A DNA stretch of 12,752 bases, from the NCBI GenBank assembly GCA_023430725.1, contig JAEYZD010000186.1:1-12752 (forward strand). Direction: 5' to 3'. Source of the stretch: Bacteroidota bacterium. GTDB taxonomy: Bacteria; Bacteroidota; Bacteroidia; Bacteroidales; VadinHA17. Under the pieces are notes generated by a model. That model had not been told where the DNA came from and did no database searches. It worked only from the letters and a program-made list of their open reading frames with translations. Numbering within the stretch: the first letter of the stretch is position 1; each line of letters begins with the position of its first letter. Shown here piece after piece: positions 1-6,545 of the stretch. A program made the translations under genes and the position numbers.

Positions 1-1313
1 ATCAGCGAAAACACCGCGCCATAGAAGAGGTTATCAAGCCATTTCTGCTGCACTACATCCGTTTCGCCTATAATGGGGTCAGAGGGGAAAAAGGATGATA
101 AACCGTATTCAACCAGGCTGATATCGCTCTTCTGCTCCTCGTAGTAACCCTGACCCGTTGTCAGGTGCAGTCCGGTGTTGAGGCTTACCTTGCCGGGGAA
201 GATGTGTGTATGGAAAAGATGGTAATGGTTTTGGGTGTAGACATCGGTCTCATCCTCGTAGTAGCGAGTAATACCTTCAGCATCAACGTATTCACCTGCA
301 GGGTTATACCTCCTGTTTTCCTGTAATATCTCTGCCGGCACTCCCCACCAGCTGATTCCCGTCTTCTGGCTGCCGGTGATAACGTTGAAGCGGATCATGT
401 CTGACGGGGCTGACCAGAGTCCTGATACCATCGCAGAGCGAATGGCAGCCTTGCTGTGATCGACATAGCCGTCACTGCGGATGTCCGATGCACGGACCAT
501 CATGCTGAACCTGTCACCCACCATCCCGGTCCAGGCCTTCGCCGAAAGGCGTGAGGTATTGAAGGAGCCGTATGACATCTCTGCCGATGCTCCCGCATCA
601 ACCGGAGGAGTCATGGTGCTGATGTTTACCGAGGCGCCAAAAGCACCTGCGCCGTTTGTGGATGTCCCCACCCCGCGCTGCACCTGGATGCTGCCCGTGG
701 ACGATGCCAGGTCCGGGAGATCAACCCAGAACACCTGCTGCGATTCGGAGTCGTTGAGGGGTATTCCGTCAAGGGTTATGTTTATCCTGCTTGCATCGGA
801 GCCGCGGATGCGCAGGGATGTATAACCTATCCCCGTCCCGGCGTCGGATGTCTCCACAACCGAGGGTGTCAGGGCAAGGAGGAACGGCATGTCCCTTGTC
901 ATATCCCTGTCGCGCAGCTCCTCTGCTCCCACCGTGGAGTGTGCCATGGGTGTGCGTGTTCCGGCGCGGCTGCCCCTGACGATCACCTCGCCGGCGATGT
1001 AGAGGGCCTCGCGGAGTGTCACATCGAGACGGACTGTGCCGTGTACCGTGACCGTTGTGTCAACAGGTTCGTACCCGGTGAAGCTGACCCGTACTGAATA
1101 TGTACCGTCACGAAGGCCGCGAAGGGTGTATCTCCCGTCGTTGCCTGCGGCCACGCCTGTACCTGCCCCGCTTACCATCACCGTGGCTCCGGCCAACGGT
1201 AAGCCTGTCTCATCGGTCACCATTCCGGTGACCGTCGCGCCGTGTCGCTGACCTGTCAGAGAAGCTGCCAGGGCCAGCATAAATAGAACAGTAAACAATT
1301 TCTTCCTCACCAT
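1..1313 (-). CDS. TonB-dependent outer-membrane receptor, probable thiamine (B1) uptake, partial (N-terminal 437 codons)
   Basis: An outer-membrane active transporter driven by TonB; the 3' part lies beyond the left edge. From the chosen ATG the protein begins with a signal peptide (MVRKKLFTVLFMLALAASLTGQ). A carboxypeptidase-regulatory-like beta-sandwich follows at about residues 25-105, with motifs GLPLAGATV, DGRYTLRGL and VSFTGYEPVD. The plug spans about 125-232 and includes LRIRGSDASRINITLDGIPL, QVFWVDLPDLASS and NGAGAFGASVNIST. The first beta-barrel strands come next. An in-frame ATG lies 8 codons upstream (1337) but would put acidic residues before the basic n-region, so 1313 is preferred. 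The leader holds a TPP riboswitch, so I infer that the substrate is thiamine or a related precursor; the receptor sequence alone would not show this. In Bacteroides such receptors are followed by pnuT and a thiamine pyrophosphokinase gene, which here would lie off the left edge. Confidence 0.93.
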   Translation of the reverse strand, partial: MVRKKLFTVLFMLALAASLTGQRHGATVTGMVTDETGLPLAGATVMVSGAGTGVAAGNDGRYTLRGLRDGTYSVRVSFTGYEPVDTTVTVHGTVRLDVTLREALYIAGEVIVRGSRAGTRTPMAHSTVGAEELRDRDMTRDMPFLLALTPSVVETSDAGTGIGYTSLRIRGSDASRINITLDGIPLNDSESQQVFWVDLPDLASSTGSIQVQRGVGTSTNGAGAFGASVNISTMTPPVDAGASAEMSYGSFNTSRLSAKAWTGMVGDRFSMMVRASDIRSDGYVDHSKAAIRSAMVSGLWSAPSDMIRFNVITGSQKTGISWWGVPAEILQENRRYNPAGEYVDAEGITRYYEDETDVYTQNHYHLFHTHIFPGKVSLNTGLHLTTGQGYYEEQKSDISLVEYGLSSFFPSDPIIGETDVVQQKWLDNLFYGAVFSL

Positions 1314-1373
1314 ATCAACAACATTTATATCCGACATCGTCAGAAGTGAGGGTGTTCACGCAAGCTGGAAATG

Positions 1374-1457
1374 ATTACTCTCTTTCCCTCCGCCGGCATT
1401 ACCCGGATCAGGTTGTAAGGGTATGATCTCAGCCTGTTTAGTAAGGCACCCCGTAAT
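1374..1457 (-). promoter_or_regulatory. TPP riboswitch aptamer (thi-box)
   Basis: Read on the minus strand, the conserved TPP aptamer blocks occur in the right order: ACGGGGTGCC (1454-1445), GGCTGAGA (1434-1427), ACCTGATC (1413-1406), CGGGTAATGCCGGCGGAGGG (1404-1385). P1 closes as ATTAC (1457-1453) with GTAAT (1378-1374), and P2 pairs GCC with GGC. TPP binding normally lowers expression of the downstream gene. I see no GC hairpin followed by a T run between the aptamer and the receptor start, so control is probably at translation or by another route rather than by intrinsic termination. Confidence 0.96.
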
Positions 1458-1466
1458 TCGACAGTG

Positions 1467-1474
1467 CAAAGATA
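1467..1474 (-). promoter_or_regulatory. Bacteroidota -7 promoter element for the TPP-controlled receptor
   Basis: TATCTTTG on the minus strand is a perfect match to TAnnTTTG. It would place the transcription start at about 1460-1463, a few bases before the aptamer's P1 stem, which supports both calls. I see no clear TTG or TTTG -33 element at the usual distance. Confidence 0.72.
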
Positions 1475-1534
1475 ATACAAAAAATGTTGAAATGGCAGTT
1501 TCAGGGTCCCGGAAACTCTATTCCCTCTTATTTG

Positions 1535-1542
1535 TATATTTG
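1535..1542 (+). promoter_or_regulatory. Bacteroidota -7 promoter element for the DUF3052-like/fucosidase pair
   Basis: TATATTTG matches TAnnTTTG and lies 17 bases before the ATG at 1560, giving a leader of only about 10-12 bases. A clear -33 element is not visible. It is divergent from the receptor promoter, whose -7 element is about 60 bases away. Confidence 0.6.
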
Positions 1543-1559
1543 CACCGGGGATAAGAAAG

Positions 1560-1976
1560 ATGGACACTATTCTGAAGAAACTTAAATACGGTGATCAGGG
1601 GCGTATTGCAATACTGAATGCGCCGGAAGACTTTCGTGAAAGGATCAACGGCCTGCTGCCTGAGGTTACCATTGACACTGAGATAAACGCCCGTTTCCTG
1701 TATGATTTCATGATAGCCTTCACTCCTGCCTCGGGTGAGGTGGATAAGCTGGGGCCGGCATGCATACATAACCTGAGTGACGACGGCAAGCTCTGGCTTG
1801 CTTACCCGAAGGGGACCTCGCGCAGATACAAGAGTGACATCAACCGTGACCACGGATGGGAAACGGTTACCGGGGCAGGGTTCAGGCCGGTGAGCCAGGT
1901 GTCAATAGACGAAGACTGGTCGGCACTGCGGTTCAGGAATTTGAAGTACGTCAAACCGGTCAAAAAGGAGGGCTGA
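1560..1976 (+). CDS. DUF3052-like small protein of unknown function
   Basis: A soluble 138-residue protein with no signal peptide or membrane segment. The middle and C-terminal part (LWLAYPKGTSRRYKSDINRD at about 91-110, then GW, then VSIDEDWSALRFR at about 127-139 of the local pattern) resembles the DUF3052 family, small proteins with a conserved YPK...DINR...DWSALRFR pattern; the biochemical role is unknown to me. The ATG lies just downstream of a TAnnTTTG element. The stop codon overlaps the start of the fucosidase gene (TGATG), implying co-transcription and perhaps translational coupling, although the two products have no evident shared task. The family name comes from memory of the motif and was not searched. 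Confidence 0.75.
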   Translation: MDTILKKLKYGDQGRIAILNAPEDFRERINGLLPEVTIDTEINARFLYDFMIAFTPASGEVDKLGPACIHNLSDDGKLWLAYPKGTSRRYKSDINRDHGWETVTGAGFRPVSQVSIDEDWSALRFRNLKYVKPVKKEG

Positions 1977-3475
1977 TGGCTTCATGCAAGACAGCGCGGT
2001 GGATCTCTGCGCTCCTGGCTCTTACTGTTCTCATCTCATGTAACAGAAACCGCGAGACAGAGTTCTTCACGGGCAGGCTTGATTTCCCCGTGCAGCCAAG
2101 TCTTGGTGTAAAGGAGGCGATGGCTGCGCGGGTTGTTCCGCACCAGCGCCAGCTGGACTGGCAGCAGCTTGAGATGACTGCCTTCATACATTTTACGGTT
2201 AATACCTTCACAGGGCTCGAGTGGGGCACCGGGAAGGAATCGCCCGAAATCTTCAACCCATCCTCCCTGGACGCCGGACAATGGGTCAGGGTGCTCAGTG
2301 AAGCAGGAATGAAGATGGTAATCATCACAGCAAAACATCACGACGGATTCTGTCTCTGGCCCACGAAGACCACCACCCATTCGGTGGCATCCAGCCCCTG
2401 GAAGAACGGGCAGGGCGATGTAATAAAAGAACTGAAGGAGGCGTGCGAAGAGTATGGCATGAAGTTCGGCGTATACCTCTCACCCTGGGACAGGAATGCA
2501 GCATGCTACGGCGATTCTCCAGCGTACAACAGGTTTTACATGGAACAGCTGACAGAGCTGCTCACATGGTACGGAAAGGTTGATGAGGTATGGTTTGACG
2601 GCGCCAACGGCGAAGGAGCTGACGGGCGGAGACAGGAGTACGACTGGCAGGCATACTATGATCTTATCAGGAAGCTTCAGCCAGAGGCAGTAACGGCCAT
2701 TATGGGTGAAGATGTCCGCTGGGTCGGTACCGAGAGCGGTTACGGACGTGAGACGGAGTGGAGCGCCACTGTCCTGGCCCCCGGCGGAACACCGGAGAGT
2801 GTTGCAATCAATGAGGAACTCGGATTGAATGCAATGTCTGCTGATCTTGGCAGCAGCAGCCTGCTGAACAGGGCAGAGCACCTCTTCTGGTATCCCGCCG
2901 AGGTGGATGTCTCTATCAGGCCGGGATGGTTCTGGCGTGCATCGGAAGACTCACTTGTAAAGGATGTAGCCAGGCTTGCTGACATCTACCTGAGTTCGGT
3001 GGGCCGCAACGCCGTCCTCCTGCTGAACGTCCCGCCGGATAACCGCGGGCTGATAACCGATCATGACATACGGAGCCTGCAGGGGCTGAAAGCCTGGATA
3101 GATGAAATGTATGCCACCGATCTTATGAACGGAGCCAGACCTTACGGCAGAGGCGCCGCCGCCCTGATCGACGGGAACAACCGCACATCATGGAGTCCGC
3201 GCCGCAAGCGCGTGGTCTCATTCGTCCCTGCAATAGCAGCCACTTTCAATGTTGCGATGCTGCAGGAAGACATCAGCAGGGGTCAGAGGGTGGAAAAGTT
3301 CATCATTGAAACCCTGGCAAACAAACAGTGGGACACCGTGGCAACAGGCACTACAATAGGCTATAAAAGGATGATCCGTTTTCCCGAGGTGAAGGCTGAC
3401 GAGATCAGGCTGACAATCGTCTCCTCAAGGGCTACTCCCCATATCAGCACATTTGCCCTCTATCATGCTGACTGA
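1976..3475 (+). CDS. Alpha-L-fucosidase lipoprotein, glycoside hydrolase family 29 (GH29-B-like)
   Basis: Hydrolyses terminal alpha-L-fucose from glycans, probably at the cell surface or in the periplasm. The chosen ATG overlaps the previous stop and gives a 499-residue protein with a lipoprotein signal (LTVLISC, Cys22). The (beta/alpha)8 catalytic domain spans about 45-370. It contains the substrate-site motif KHHDG (His121-His122), the nucleophile in EVWFDGA (Asp208), and a probable acid/base Glu253 in RWVGTESGYG. The 45-residue spacing and the surrounding motif match the 1,3/1,4-specific GH29-B subgroup as I recall it. A C-terminal beta-sandwich at about 385-499 resembles an F5/8 type C (CBM32-like) module. 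Starting further upstream, at 1856, would run through the neighbouring gene and lose the signal peptide. No SusC/SusD pair or other glycosidase lies nearby, so this is an isolated fucosidase here. The exact linkage is inference. Confidence 0.93.
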   Translation: MASCKTARWISALLALTVLISCNRNRETEFFTGRLDFPVQPSLGVKEAMAARVVPHQRQLDWQQLEMTAFIHFTVNTFTGLEWGTGKESPEIFNPSSLDAGQWVRVLSEAGMKMVIITAKHHDGFCLWPTKTTTHSVASSPWKNGQGDVIKELKEACEEYGMKFGVYLSPWDRNAACYGDSPAYNRFYMEQLTELLTWYGKVDEVWFDGANGEGADGRRQEYDWQAYYDLIRKLQPEAVTAIMGEDVRWVGTESGYGRETEWSATVLAPGGTPESVAINEELGLNAMSADLGSSSLLNRAEHLFWYPAEVDVSIRPGWFWRASEDSLVKDVARLADIYLSSVGRNAVLLLNVPPDNRGLITDHDIRSLQGLKAWIDEMYATDLMNGARPYGRGAAALIDGNNRTSWSPRRKRVVSFVPAIAATFNVAMLQEDISRGQRVEKFIIETLANKQWDTVATGTTIGYKRMIRFPEVKADEIRLTIVSSRATPHISTFALYHAD

Positions 3476-3538
3476 TTTGGTACGGTTATTGTGGCAACCC
3501 CGGAGTTAATTCAAACTTTAAAAATATCTGCTCTTACA

Positions 3539-3952
3539 ATGAAACTGCTTAAGTTTTTGCCAATACTGCCGATAATAGTTCTGACCTCCTGTAACATGGA
3601 TCCGGGCTACACCGCATACAGCAACGTAGTGATACCCTTTGATGAACGGTCAGTGCCTGAAACAGGGCAGGTAGGCACTCCTGTCAATATCATGGCCAGT
3701 GCCAAGATGGACAATGGGTGCTGGTTCAACATACACTTCATCCTTACAGAGAAGGATGACCGTCAGTATGAGATGGTTGCACTTGCCGATTTCGAGACAA
3801 GCGGGGTATGCCCCACAGTCGTCGTTTCAGGTGACACAACCGTGACATTCACTCCCACCCGTCCGGGCAATCATGTGATTACATTCCATATGAGTCCCAC
3901 GGTGGCAGAGCGTGATACTATTGTGGTTGGCGAGGCACTGCCAGACAAATAG
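3539..3952 (+). CDS. Small putative lipoprotein, unrecognised
   Basis: A 137-residue protein that I do not recognise. The start at 3539 gives a clean lipoprotein signal peptide (MKLLKFLPILPIIVLTSC, Cys18). An earlier in-frame ATG at 3491 would bury it behind 16 non-hydrophobic residues, so it is rejected. The mature part is rich in beta-prone segments (VNIMASAKM, CWFNIHFIL, DTTVTFTPTRPGNHVITFHM), consistent with one Ig-like or similar beta-sandwich. Two further cysteines, in NGCWF and SGVCPT, could form a disulfide. It starts 63 bases after the fucosidase stop on the same strand and may be transcribed with it. Its stop is one base from the stop of the convergent gene, leaving no room for a terminator between them. 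Confidence 0.72.
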   Translation: MKLLKFLPILPIIVLTSCNMDPGYTAYSNVVIPFDERSVPETGQVGTPVNIMASAKMDNGCWFNIHFILTEKDDRQYEMVALADFETSGVCPTVVVSGDTTVTFTPTRPGNHVITFHMSPTVAERDTIVVGEALPDK

Positions 3953-3953
3953 G

Positions 3954-4544
3954 CTATCTCGTAGTCCTGCGCACCGTATCGGAAAGCCAGTTGCCCTGGC
4001 GCTCCTCCTCGGCCCTGTGGAATATTTCCTTATTGACGTACTTGATTGATTCCACCGTATAGAGTGCCCTGGGATTGAACCGGTTAATTTCGTCGAGAAC
4101 CTCCTTTATCATGCTCCTTTTTGCGATGATGTAGATTACAGCCACATCACCCTCAATCCCCTGTGCTTTAACCGATGTGACACCATACCCTTTGGTTCTG
4201 AGATCATCAATCAGGTTGGTTGCGTCTTTCCGGGTTATGACCCTTATCATCTCATGCCCTATCGCCAGCCTCTCTTCAAGGTACATCCCGATGAAGTTGC
4301 CTGTGGCAAAGCCTCCCGCATAGGCGAAGTAGCAGACCCAGTTGTCAAGGTCCTGCATGATCCTGCTTATGGCAAGCAGCCATATCAGTACCTCGAAGAA
4401 GCCCACGAGGGGTGCCACATTTCTCATACCCTTTGTTACGAAGATGATCCTCAGTGTGCCGAGGGAAACATCGATTATCCTTGCCAGAAATATGAAGAGC
4501 GGCAGCAGAACGTATGTAACGAGATCAGAATTAAGGGTTTCCAT
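3954..4544 (-). CDS. UPF0316 / DUF2179-family membrane protein (YebE-like)
   Basis: An inner-membrane protein of unknown function. Counting from the chosen ATG (METLNSD...), it has three membrane segments at about 9-35, 41-61 and 69-87. Positively charged residues lie between the first two (LRIIFVTKGMRN). A soluble C-terminal DUF2179 domain follows at about 105-175 (IRVITRKDATNLIDDLRTKG, VAVIYIIAKRS, INRFNPRALYTVESIKYVN). The motifs ARIIDVSLGTLRI, GFFEVLIWL and EERLAIG are typical of UPF0316. Another in-frame ATG five codons upstream (4559) is possible. I prefer 4544 because the only weak -7-like site (TATATTAG, 4579-4572) would leave almost no leader for 4559. DUF2179 also ends YitT-type proteins, where ligand sensing has been proposed. 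A charged C-terminal tail (EERQGNWLSDTVRRTTR) extends beyond the family core. Confidence 0.85.
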   Translation of the reverse strand: METLNSDLVTYVLLPLFIFLARIIDVSLGTLRIIFVTKGMRNVAPLVGFFEVLIWLLAISRIMQDLDNWVCYFAYAGGFATGNFIGMYLEERLAIGHEMIRVITRKDATNLIDDLRTKGYGVTSVKAQGIEGDVAVIYIIAKRSMIKEVLDEINRFNPRALYTVESIKYVNKEIFHRAEEERQGNWLSDTVRRTTR

Positions 4545-4560
4545 GATACTGACAAACATT

Positions 4561-4590
4561 TTTGAACTTGCTAATATATGACTATTTTTG
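4561..4590 (+). promoter_or_regulatory. Complete Bacteroidota promoter (-33 TTTG, -7 TATTTTTG) for the CapA-like gene
   Basis: TTTG (4561-4564), an 18-base spacer and TATTTTTG (4583-4590) match the -33/-7 arrangement of the primary sigma factor in this phylum (TTTG, roughly 19-21 bases, TAnnTTTG). Transcription should start near 4596, leaving a leader of about 17 bases. The -33 element lies directly upstream of the divergent UPF0316 gene. Confidence 0.78.
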
Positions 4591-4612
4591 AAACAGACAG
4601 CCCGCTAAACCG

Positions 4613-5752
4613 ATGCCGATGAGATCACTGAAAACCATTCCGCTCTTAATCCTGCTGATCCTTCCGAAGGCGCTCTCCGGACAGGAGCGCGACTCTGTGC
4701 TGACGCTGCTCTTCGCCGGTGACATAATGGGCCATGACGGGCAGATAGCCTCTGCAAGGGATGACTCCACCGGAGCCTATGCGTATGACACTGTATTCAG
4801 TTATGTTGCACCCCTGCTGGAAGGGGTTGATGTGGCAATCGGCAACCTTGAGGTGACTCTTGGCGGTCCGCCCTTCAGGGGATATCCTGCCTTCAGTTCC
4901 CCTGACGAGCTGGCAGTTGCGTGCCGGAATGCAGGATTTGACATCCTCGGCACGGCAAACAACCACTCGGCCGACAGGGGTTCGAGAGGCATCTTCCGCA
5001 CAATCAGGGTTCTTGACAGCCTGGGCATAAGGCATACGGGAACCTGGATCAGTCCTGAATCACGCGACTCCCTTACACCTCTGATGATCGGACATGAGTC
5101 GATGAGGGTTGCACTCCTGGCTTACACCTACGGCACAAACGGCATAACCGTGCCTCCGCCGGCAACTGTTGCCTACATTGATACCGTTCGTGCTGCCGCG
5201 GAGATCAGAAGGGCGAAATGCCTGGGGGCAGACCAGACTGTGATCTTCATCCACTGGGGGATTGAATATGACACCATCGCCTCGCGTGAGCAAAAGCTTA
5301 TTGCATCCGCCTTGCAGCGCAGCGGTGCTGACATTGTAATCGGCTCTCACCCCCACGTGCTGCAACCCATGAACGCTGAGACAGACAGTGCCGGATTCAG
5401 CAACCCGGTTGTATGGTCAATGGGAAACTTCGTCTCCAACCAGCGCACGCTCAGGCGCGACGGAGGGGCAATGATCAGGCTTGACATCACTGCCAGGGGA
5501 GATACGACATTCATTTCGGATGCCGGATATGTACTTACATGGGTCTACACCCCCGTGGAACAGGGCAAGAAGAAATTTTACATACTCCCCTGTGCTGAAT
5601 TTGAAAAGAGGCCTGAATTCTTCCAGTCATCAGAGCATTATGATGCAATGATGACCTACATCAGTGACGCCCGCAGGCTGCTTGACAATCTTAACACCGG
5701 ATTCCGGGAGACGGCATTCCTCGATGGCAACTGGGTCACGGTTTCGAGATAG
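4613..5752 (+). CDS. CapA-family (PGA_cap) secreted metallophosphoesterase-like protein
   Basis: A 379-residue exported protein of the CapA/PgsA family (PF09587), which has a calcineurin-like metallophosphoesterase fold. It has a signal peptide (about 1-23, LLILLILPKALSGQ). All expected metal-site motifs are present: FAGDIMGHDG (Asp37, His41), GNLEVTLGG (Asn78, Glu80), GTANNHSADRG (Asn117, His118), HWGIEY (His214), GSHPHVLQP (His246, His248) and SMGNFVSNQ. In poly-gamma-glutamate producers CapA takes part in polymer synthesis or export. No capB/capC or pgs genes are visible, and orphan CapA-like proteins are common in this phylum, so poly-gamma-glutamate synthesis should not be assumed. A second ATG two codons in (4619) is an equally plausible start. 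The promoter lies just upstream. Confidence 0.9.
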   Translation: MPMRSLKTIPLLILLILPKALSGQERDSVLTLLFAGDIMGHDGQIASARDDSTGAYAYDTVFSYVAPLLEGVDVAIGNLEVTLGGPPFRGYPAFSSPDELAVACRNAGFDILGTANNHSADRGSRGIFRTIRVLDSLGIRHTGTWISPESRDSLTPLMIGHESMRVALLAYTYGTNGITVPPPATVAYIDTVRAAAEIRRAKCLGADQTVIFIHWGIEYDTIASREQKLIASALQRSGADIVIGSHPHVLQPMNAETDSAGFSNPVVWSMGNFVSNQRTLRRDGGAMIRLDITARGDTTFISDAGYVLTWVYTPVEQGKKKFYILPCAEFEKRPEFFQSSEHYDAMMTYISDARRLLDNLNTGFRETAFLDGNWVTVSR

Positions 5753-5770
5753 CAGGTCACGTAAATTTGC

Positions 5771-5778
5771 TATATTTA
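5771..5778 (+). promoter_or_regulatory. Possible -7 promoter element for the His-rich membrane protein gene
   Basis: TATATTTA matches 7 of 8 positions of TAnnTTTG, with the last base changed. It lies 18 bases before the ATG at 5797, the same short distance seen for the other promoters here. No -33 element is evident. Confidence 0.42.
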
Positions 5779-5796
5779 CCCGCACTTAGATCTTAA

Positions 5797-6507
5797 ATGG
5801 AAGAATCGACATTACTCCTCGCCGGCACCGCCGTTACTATCGGGTTCGTTCATACGCTTGTGGGACCCGACCATTACCTTCCCTTCATAGTAATGGGTGA
5901 GGCCCGGAGGTGGAGTATCCGTAAAACGATGCTGATAACCTTCCTGTGCGGGCTTGGTCATGTACTGAGTTCAGTAGTTGTCGGATTCATAGGCATTGCT
6001 GCCGGAATTTCCCTCTCAAAACTGGAATTCCTCGAAGGTTTCAGGGGTAACATCGCAGCGTGGCTGCTGATAGCCTTCGGGCTGGTATGGATGCTTATCA
6101 GCCTTCGCAGGCTTTACCGGAGCAGAAAGCATGTGCACAACCATGCACATGCTGACGGAACGGCACATGCACATGAACATGACCACTTCAGCGGCCACTC
6201 CCACGTTCACCTGGCAGACAGGAAGAACCTGACGCCATGGATTCTCTTCCTGATCTTCGTGCTCGGACCGTGCGAGCCGCTCATACCCATCCTAATGTAC
6301 CCGGCTGCACAGAACAATTTCGGAGGCGTCGTAATTGTCTCCCTGCTCTTTTCGGCAACAACGATATTAACCATGATGGCGGTGGTCATTGCCTTCAGGC
6401 TCGGACTCAGCCGCATTAATCTCAGGCCCCTTGAACGGTGGGTGAATGTTATCGCCGGGGCAACCATCGCAGTCTCAGGCCTTGCAATCCAGTTTCTAGG
6501 TCTCTGA
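5797..6507 (+). CDS. UreH/TauE-SafE/NiCoT-like membrane protein with histidine-rich loop, probable transition-metal transporter
   Basis: A 236-residue polytopic inner-membrane protein. About six hydrophobic segments are visible, near residues 6-33, 45-72, 84-104, 147-170, 177-200 and 215-235. The first carries HTLVGPDH (19-26), which resembles the HX4-5DH metal signature of nickel/cobalt permeases. GLGHVLSS lies at 52-59 and a second conserved motif, GPCEPLIP, at 157-164. Between segments three and four is a loop (about 111-138) with 11 histidines in 27 residues, mostly alternating H-x. Such loops bind Ni, Co or Zn in related transporters. The family is often annotated as sulfite exporter TauE/SafE or urease accessory UreH-like. 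Metal transport is inferred from the His motifs; the direction and the metal cannot be read. No urease, hydrogenase or cobalamin genes are nearby. Confidence 0.82.
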   Translation: MEESTLLLAGTAVTIGFVHTLVGPDHYLPFIVMGEARRWSIRKTMLITFLCGLGHVLSSVVVGFIGIAAGISLSKLEFLEGFRGNIAAWLLIAFGLVWMLISLRRLYRSRKHVHNHAHADGTAHAHEHDHFSGHSHVHLADRKNLTPWILFLIFVLGPCEPLIPILMYPAAQNNFGGVVIVSLLFSATTILTMMAVVIAFRLGLSRINLRPLERWVNVIAGATIAVSGLAIQFLGL

Positions 6508-6522
6508 GATCATTTTTATTCG

Positions 6523-6530
6523 TAGCTTTG
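6523..6530 (+). promoter_or_regulatory. Bacteroidota -7 promoter element for the DUF4290 gene
   Basis: TAGCTTTG is a perfect TAnnTTTG match. It lies 16 bases after the preceding stop and 15 bases before the chosen ATG, so the leader would be about 10 bases. This supports the 6546 start over any upstream one. No convincing -33 element is visible. Confidence 0.6.
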
Positions 6531-6545
6531 ACCAAAATTTATCAG

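Noticed and set aside
481..1251. Several plus-strand open frames over the left end (481-825, 791-979, 1036-1251)
   Set aside because: They lie opposite the receptor gene, which reads uninterrupted on the minus strand with clear family motifs. The plus-strand products have no recognisable motifs.
1340..1567. A 75-codon minus-strand open frame over the intergenic region
   Set aside because: It overlaps the TPP aptamer and both promoters, and its product looks like no protein.
1856..1975. Upstream extension of the fucosidase
   Set aside because: It would read through the end of the DUF3052-like gene in another frame and hide the lipoprotein signal; the ATG at 1976 gives a proper Cys22 lipobox.
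3476..3538. Promoter for the small lipoprotein
   Set aside because: TTG (3489-3491) and TATCTGCT (3525-3532) are 33 bases apart and the second fits TAnnTTTG poorly. Read-through from the fucosidase gene is as likely.
6438..6545. Upstream extension of the DUF4290 gene
   Set aside because: It overlaps the preceding membrane protein gene and contains the promoter. The family's N-terminal MSFDYNTQ begins at 6546.
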